Notes under the pieces: generated by a model
Seen by the model: the letters and a program-made list of their open reading frames with translations, nothing else
What the model was told of the DNA's origin: nothing
The model's database searches: none
In this document: piece by piece, positions 59,764 to 64,000 of the stretch
Position numbering within the stretch: position 1 is the first letter of the stretch
How the letters are laid out: every line of letters begins with the position of its first letter
Program-made: the position numbers and the translations under genes
NCBI GenBank assembly: GCA_018241745.1
Contig: JAFEDG010000142.1
Coordinates: 1 to 64,000, forward strand
Source of the DNA: Pseudomonadota bacterium
Lineage (GTDB): Bacteria > Pseudomonadota > Gammaproteobacteria > Burkholderiales > Casimicrobiaceae
DNA length: 64,000 nt
Reading direction: 5' to 3'

Positions 59764-60666
59764 TCAGGGCGCGACGCCGAGCATCCCCAGCCAGACCGGC
59801 ATCGTCACCATCGCGAGCAGCGTCCCGCTGGTGATCAGCCATGCCGCCGCGCGGCCGTCACCGCCCATCTGCACGGCGAGGATGTAGGCGCTGGTCGCCG
59901 TCGGCACGCAGGCGACGAGCACGACGATCTGCACCTGCAGCGGCGCGAGGCCCGCGTAACGCGCGAGCGCCCACGCGATGGCCGGCAGCACGACGAGCTT
60001 GATCGTGTGGAACCACGCGAGGGCGGCGAGCGGCATCGCGTCGCGCTCGAGACGCAATGCGGCGCCGACGGCGAGCAGCCCGAGCGGAAGGGCGGTCGTC
60101 GCGAGCAGCTTCAGCACGTGCGCCGTCAGGTCCGGCAGCGCGAGGCCGGCCGCGTGCCATGCGAGGCCCGCGACGGTCGCGATGATCAGCGGGTTGCGCG
60201 CGAGCTCGCGCAGCAGCGTGCCGACGCGGCGTTCGGCCAGCGCGACGACGGCCGCGACGTTCACGAGCGGCACGAGCACGCCGACCAGTACGCTCGCCAG
60301 CGCCACGGCGTCGTTGCCGCCGAGGCGGCTCGCCACGGCGAGGATCAGGTAGGTGTTGAAGCGGAACGCGCACTGGAACGCGGCGCCGAACATCGGCTTC
60401 GGCAGGCGCAACACGGGGCCGGCCAGCGCTGCGAGTAGCACGGCGGCCGCCGTCGCGGCGACGATCACGGCAATCGGCAGCGCGGCGCTCGCAAGCGGCT
60501 GTTGCGCACTTGCAAGTGACAGGAACAGCAGTGCCGGGAACAGCACGAAGTAGACGAGCCGTTCGAGGCCTACCCAAAAGGCGGCGGGGTAGGCCGGGCG
60601 ATGGCGCAGCCACGCGCCGAACGCGATCAGCAGGAAATCCGGAACCAGCAGCAGCGCGGCACTCAT
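59764..60666 (-). CDS. AEC-family transporter
   Basis: 300 aa with about ten helices in two halves, auxin-efflux-carrier (membrane transport protein) family. Recognisable segments include QCAFRFNTYLILAVA (about 98-112), ARNPLIIATVAGLAW and TALPLGLLAVGAALRLE (about 190-206). ATG 60666. Substrates of bacterial AEC carriers are usually small carboxylates; this one is unknown. It follows tusA on the same strand by 52 bp. Confidence 0.85.
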   Translation of the reverse strand: MSAALLLVPDFLLIAFGAWLRHRPAYPAAFWVGLERLVYFVLFPALLFLSLASAQQPLASAALPIAVIVAATAAAVLLAALAGPVLRLPKPMFGAAFQCAFRFNTYLILAVASRLGGNDAVALASVLVGVLVPLVNVAAVVALAERRVGTLLRELARNPLIIATVAGLAWHAAGLALPDLTAHVLKLLATTALPLGLLAVGAALRLERDAMPLAALAWFHTIKLVVLPAIAWALARYAGLAPLQVQIVVLVACVPTATSAYILAVQMGGDGRAAAWLITSGTLLAMVTMPVWLGMLGVAP

Positions 60667-60718
60667 CGGCGTGCGCGGACCGCGGACCGGGAGGAGGGTG
60701 GCGGCGGAGCGCGCGCGG

Positions 60719-60961
60719 TCAACGCCGGCGCAGCAGGAACCAGAAGCCGCCGTCCGCTTCGCCTTGCGCCATCAGCGCGTTGCCGGTCTGGCGCGTGAAG
60801 GCCTCGAAGTCGCGGACGCTGCCCGGGTCGGTCGTCAGCACGCGGACGACCTGCCCGCTCTGCATGTCGTTCAGCGTCTTCTTGGTGCGCAGGATGGGCA
60901 GCGGGCAGTTGAGCCCACGCGCGTCGACTTCGCGGTCGTGGGCCGGGGTCTCGGAATCCAT
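60719..60961 (-). CDS. tusA: Sulfur carrier protein TusA
   Basis: 80 aa. The TusA/SirA fold with the active CPxP motif DARGLNCPLPILRTKK (Cys about 19). Accepts persulfide from a cysteine desulfurase for tRNA 2-thiouridine and other sulfur transfers. ATG 60961 is chosen; an upstream in-frame start would add an unrelated 11 residues. Confidence 0.92.
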   Translation of the reverse strand: MDSETPAHDREVDARGLNCPLPILRTKKTLNDMQSGQVVRVLTTDPGSVRDFEAFTRQTGNALMAQGEADGGFWFLLRRR

Positions 60962-61008
60962 GCGGCCATTATAGGACGCTCGCGCCGTCACCACGCCGAT
61001 GCGGCATG

Positions 61009-61521
61009 TCAGCGCGGGGTGCCCCGGATCCGCCGTACCAGTGCCGTCGTCGACCGATCATGCGTGAACGGGATCGCCTCGAAGCGGCCGCCCGCCGCGA
61101 TGACCTCCGCCGCGCCTGCGGTCGTCGCGGCCGTGTAGTCGCCACCCTTGACCAGCACGTCCGGCATCGCGGCGACGATCAGCTCCCGCGGGGTATCGTC
61201 GGCGAACGGCACGACCAGGTCGACGGCGGCGAGCGCAGCGAGCACGGCCATCCGGTCGTCGAGCGTGTTGAGTGGCCGGTCGTCGCCCTTGCCCAGCCGC
61301 CGTACCGAGGCATCGGTGTTGACGGCGACGACCAGCGACGCGCCGAGGGCGCGGGCGTCCTCGAGATAGGCGACGTGGCCGCGATGCAGCACGTCGAACA
61401 CGCCGTTGGTGAACACGAGCGGACGCGGCAGTGCCGCGATCCGCGCAAGCGCATCGGCGGCGCTGGCCACCTTGCCGGCGGCGCGCGGCGGCGCCGGCAA
61501 CGGGCGGCCTGGTGCCGTCAT
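61009..61521 (-). CDS. hldC: D-glycero-beta-D-manno-heptose 1-phosphate adenylyltransferase
   Basis: 170 aa nucleotidyltransferase making ADP-heptose for the LPS inner core. Core motif [21 protein letters not shown] (HxGH about 46-49), [21 protein letters not shown] and LVKGGDY. It lacks the ribokinase half found in bifunctional HldE, so a separate kinase is needed elsewhere. ATG 61521 overlaps the dolP stop (ATGA). Often annotated rfaE2. Confidence 0.92.
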   Translation of the reverse strand: MTAPGRPLPAPPRAAGKVASAADALARIAALPRPLVFTNGVFDVLHRGHVAYLEDARALGASLVVAVNTDASVRRLGKGDDRPLNTLDDRMAVLAALAAVDLVVPFADDTPRELIVAAMPDVLVKGGDYTAATTAGAAEVIAAGGRFEAIPFTHDRSTTALVRRIRGTPR

Positions 61522-62108
61522 TGCGCGTATTCGAACACGCGGACGACGCGCACGACGTCGGTCGTCGTCGACGCGATCTCGGCCGCAGCATCGCCTTCCT
61601 GGTGCGTCACGATGCCCATCAGGTAGACGACCTGGCGTTCGGTGACGACCTTCACGTAATTCGCAGGGAAGCGGTTGGCCTCGACGAAGCGCGTCTTGAC
61701 CTTGGCGGTGATGTACGTGTCGTTGGTCCGCGACGACATCGGCGTCGGCTGCGCGATGACGATCTCGTTGACGACGCTGCGCACGCGTTCGGTGGAACGC
61801 GTCATCTGCTCGATGTCGCTGCGCTCCATCGAGCTCGGCGTCTCGCCCGTCAGCAGCACGATGCCGTTGAAGCTCGTCACGTTGACGTGCACGGTGTCGC
61901 CATACTTGGCCGTGACCGCGGCCGCGACCTTGGTCTCGATCGTCTGGTCGTCGAGCTGCGCACCGGCCGAGCGCCGGTCCGTCGCGACGAGTGCTGCGCC
62001 GGCCGCGGCGCCGGCGACGACTACCGGGACGCAGCCGGTCAGCTGGACTGCGGCCAGCGCGGCGAGCGTGGTGCCGAGCAGCGCACGGCGGAGGGTCTCG
62101 AACGTCAT
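61518..62108 (-). CDS. dolP: BON-domain outer-membrane lipoprotein DolP (YraP)
   Basis: 196 aa. Lipobox LTGC (Cys about 26) with a Val/Ala-rich post-lipobox stretch, then two BON domains (about 50-118 and 128-195). The first has [19 protein letters not shown], the second [28 protein letters not shown]. DolP binds anionic phospholipid near the septum and supports BAM. GAGGAG lies 8 bp before ATG 62108. In E. coli it follows diaA, as here. Confidence 0.93.
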   Translation of the reverse strand: MTFETLRRALLGTTLAALAAVQLTGCVPVVVAGAAAGAALVATDRRSAGAQLDDQTIETKVAAAVTAKYGDTVHVNVTSFNGIVLLTGETPSSMERSDIEQMTRSTERVRSVVNEIVIAQPTPMSSRTNDTYITAKVKTRFVEANRFPANYVKVVTERQVVYLMGIVTHQEGDAAAEIASTTTDVVRVVRVFEYAQ

Positions 62109-62166
62109 GGTTTCTCCTCGAGGGTGGGCCGGTCCGCGCGACGGGGTCGCGCGACGCGGGATCCTG

Positions 62167-62760
62167 TCATTCGTCGTCGCCGAGCAGCGTGTGGTCGATG
62201 GCATCGCACAGGCAGTTGAGTGCCAGCACGTGCATCTCGCGTACGCGCGAAGCACGCTCGTGCGGCACGCACACGTGGACATCGCCGGCGGCCAGCAGTT
62301 CACCGACGCGGCCACCGCCGGCGCCGGTCAGCGCCACGACGCGCATCTCGCGTTCGCGCGCGGCCCCCAGCGCCGCGACGATGTTCGCAGTGTTGCCGCT
62401 GGCGCACAGCGCGACCAGCACGTCGCCCTTGCTGCCCAGCGCACGGAGCTGCCTGGCGAACACCTGGTCGGCCGCGCCGCCTTCCTGCGCGGCCGTCAGC
62501 ACGGAGGGGTTGGACGCGAGCGAGAGCGCGGGAAGCTCGGGGCGATCGCGTTCGAAGCGGCCGACGAGTTCGGCGGCGAACGCGGCGGCATCGGCCGCCG
62601 ACCCCCCGTTGCCGCATGCAAGGATGCGGCCGTCGGCCAGCACGCATTCGGTCAGGACGTCGGCGGCGCGCGCGAGCGTCGACCCGAGCGCGTCGGCGCT
62701 GGCCTGCACGAGTGCCGCATGCGCGGCGAAGTGCTCGCCGATCCGCGTGACGCGATCCAT
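62167..62760 (-). CDS. diaA: SIS-domain protein DiaA / GmhA-like
   Basis: 197 aa, one SIS domain (about 35-190). CGNGGSAADAAAFAAELVGRFERDRP, ASGNTANIV and a C-terminal NCLCDAIDHTLL, which is very close to DiaA. DiaA binds DnaA and times initiation. GmhA, a phosphoheptose isomerase, is close in sequence, and heptose gene hldC is nearby, so either role is possible; the lpoA-yraN-diaA-dolP order favours DiaA. Confidence 0.85.
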   Translation of the reverse strand: MDRVTRIGEHFAAHAALVQASADALGSTLARAADVLTECVLADGRILACGNGGSAADAAAFAAELVGRFERDRPELPALSLASNPSVLTAAQEGGAADQVFARQLRALGSKGDVLVALCASGNTANIVAALGAAREREMRVVALTGAGGGRVGELLAAGDVHVCVPHERASRVREMHVLALNCLCDAIDHTLLGDDE

Positions 62761-62798
62761 GCCGCGATTCTAGCGCGACCGTTCGCGGTAGGCCGCCG

Positions 62799-63191
62799 TC
62801 ACCCGAGCTCGATCACGTTGCGCTGCCAGTCGATGCGCCCGTCTTCCAATGCATCGAGCAGCACCGCGTCGAACCGGCACGGTGGCTCGCGGCGCATTCG
62901 CGCCAGGATGCTGCGCGCGCTGCGGACGAGCCGCAGCCGCTTGGCCGGCGTGATGCTGGCCGCGGCGCCACCGAACGCGCGCCCGCGCCGCAGGCGGACC
63001 TCGACGAACACGAGCGTGTCGCCGTCGCGCGCGATGAGGTCGATCTCGCCGAAGCGAGTACGCAGGTTGCGGCGCAGGATCGCGAGGCCGCGCGCCTCGA
63101 GGAAGCGGGCGGCCAGCGCTTCGGCCGCGGCGCCGGCAGCCTTGCGCGCCGCGTCGCGCTCCGTGGTCGACGGAGCGCGTTGCGGGCTCAC
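62799..63191 (-). CDS. yraN: UPF0102 nuclease-fold protein YraN
   Basis: 130 aa. Restriction-endonuclease-like fold with GxxxE...E-D-L...E-V-R: AEALAARFLEARGLAILRRNLRTRFGEIDLIARDGDTLVFVEVRLRR (about 22-69). The usual VK of the family is VR here, as in many betaproteobacteria. GTG 63191 overlaps the lpoA stop (GTGA). Function unresolved; a role in DNA repair or uptake has been proposed. Confidence 0.9.
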   Translation of the reverse strand: MSPQRAPSTTERDAARKAAGAAAEALAARFLEARGLAILRRNLRTRFGEIDLIARDGDTLVFVEVRLRRGRAFGGAAASITPAKRLRLVRSARSILARMRREPPCRFDAVLLDALEDGRIDWQRNVIELG

Positions 63192-64000
63192 GGCACCAGT
63201 GGCACGAGCTTGCCCGCCTGGAATACGGCAAGCTCGCCCTCGCGGTTCACCTGGCGGTCGTCCTTCAGCGCAAGGTGGCCGGTGGCACCGTCGAACGCGT
63301 ACGTCGCGGGCACGCCGGGGACGAACGCGCGTGCCATGCGGAACGCGTCAAGGCCCAGCGCGTAGAGCCGGTCGAGGCCCACGCTGCCCAGCGCGCGATG
63401 CGGCAGCGACGCAAGCGCGGGCGCATCCGGGTCCACGATCCACGGCAGATCGACGATGCGGACGCCTTCGAGGTCGCGCAACGCCGCGGGGGGCTGCCGC
63501 TGGTAGACCTGGCCGCTGGCATACGCCTGCACGCGCGGCAGGAAGGACTTGACGAGCGCCGCGTCGCTGCCCTCGACGGCGATGACGACCGCGTCGATCG
63601 TGGGTACCTTGTCCATGTCGCGACGCAGCGCCGCGAGCCCGTCGGGAGACGCGTCGAACGCGAACGCGCGCGGCGCGGCGCCACCCGCGAGGATCCACTC
63701 GGCGGCAAAGGCGGACGCGAAGCGCTTCATCAGCGGCGTGCCACTCGACACGATCGCCACGTCGCGCACGCCGTCGTCGTGGGCCCGGTGTGCAATCACG
63801 CGGGCGTCGCTCTCGATGGCAAGCGCGAGCGTGTAGACCGACGGCGGCAGTGGCGTGCCGTCGTCCAGCTGGTTCAGCGCAAGCGTCACCGGCAGCGCGA
63901 GATGGGCGGTGGCGACGGCCTTGAGGTTGTCGCGGACGAGCGGGCCCACGATCACCCGCGCGCCCTGGCTCGTGGCCTTGGCGAACGCGGCCAGCGTGTC
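63188..64000 (-). CDS. lpoA: Penicillin-binding protein activator LpoA, C-terminal part
   Basis: Partial: 270 residues, with the 5' end beyond the window edge. The periplasmic-binding-protein-like C-terminal domain is visible (RVIVGPLVRDNLKAVA, LNQ, and a closing GATGHLALKDDRQVNREGELAVFQAGKLVPL), typical of LpoA. It is an outer-membrane lipoprotein that activates PBP1a; the signal and N-terminal TPR part are not in view. The position before yraN matches E. coli. Confidence 0.88.
   Translation of the reverse strand, partial: DTLAAFAKATSQGARVIVGPLVRDNLKAVATAHLALPVTLALNQLDDGTPLPPSVYTLALAIESDARVIAHRAHDDGVRDVAIVSSGTPLMKRFASAFAAEWILAGGAAPRAFAFDASPDGLAALRRDMDKVPTIDAVVIAVEGSDAALVKSFLPRVQAYASGQVYQRQPPAALRDLEGVRIVDLPWIVDPDAPALASLPHRALGSVGLDRLYALGLDAFRMARAFVPGVPATYAFDGATGHLALKDDRQVNREGELAVFQAGKLVPLVP

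Overview
The window is very GC-rich (about 70% by eye, not computed) and densely coded, with almost no accessory DNA. Three things point to a betaproteobacterium. The gene content and order match that class: a complete mraZ-to-lpxC division and cell-wall cluster, a Nudix/TMP-synthase fusion, and pilBCD followed by coaE-zapD-yacG. MurE carries the meso-diaminopimelate motif, as in Gram-negatives. Outer-membrane assembly genes (tamA, tamB, lpoA, dolP) and lipid A/heptose genes (lpxC, hldC) are present. I cannot place it to genus. GTG and TTG starts are common, and many neighbouring genes overlap by 4 bp.

Layout. 1-10.4 kb holds mixed metabolic and housekeeping genes: a PfkB kinase, a glycine-zipper lipoprotein, PlsC-like acyltransferase, apaH, rep, a two-domain c5-type cytochrome, tRNA-Arg(CCG), a membrane protein, a YhbW-like flavoenzyme and an S9 peptidase. 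10.4-16.6 kb carries lipoprotein-tamA-tamB on the minus strand. 16.6-17.1 kb is the only long gene-free stretch. It is unusually AT-rich and ends in a clear promoter followed by three MraZ-box repeats.

17.1-36.3 kb is the dcw cluster in standard order: mraZ, rsmH, ftsL, ftsI, murE, murF, mraY, murD, ftsW, murG, murC, murB, ddlB, ftsQ, ftsA, ftsZ, lpxC. These genes build UDP-MurNAc-pentapeptide, convert it to lipid II, and supply the divisome that uses it. 36.3-43.8 kb holds a REP-like inverted repeat, dciA, an M23 factor, secA, argJ, a DUF815 ATPase and the Nudix fusion. 43.8-49.5 kb is a minus-strand unit, pilB-pilC-pilD-coaE-zapD-yacG, preceded by a good sigma-54 promoter match. 49.5-56.1 kb has a CBS-domain membrane protein, ypjD, ffh, a TMEM175-type channel and the rpsP-rimM-trmD-rplS operon with its terminator. 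56.3-59.7 kb has a J-like/RDD/TPR fusion followed by a probable GT-C membrane protein. 59.8-64 kb reads leftward through lpoA (cut by the window edge), yraN, diaA, dolP, hldC, tusA and an AEC transporter.

I found no CRISPR array, insertion sequence, prophage, toxin-antitoxin pair or recognisable defence system. The more unusual items are: a 22-bp-arm inverted repeat that exactly fills the gap between two convergent genes and abuts both stop codons; a 21-codon ORF linking ftsW to murG through ATGA overlaps at both ends; a proline-rich lipoprotein whose 3' end overlaps tamA by about 140 bp; the fusion with a J-like domain lacking HPD; and the sigma-54 signal before pilB.
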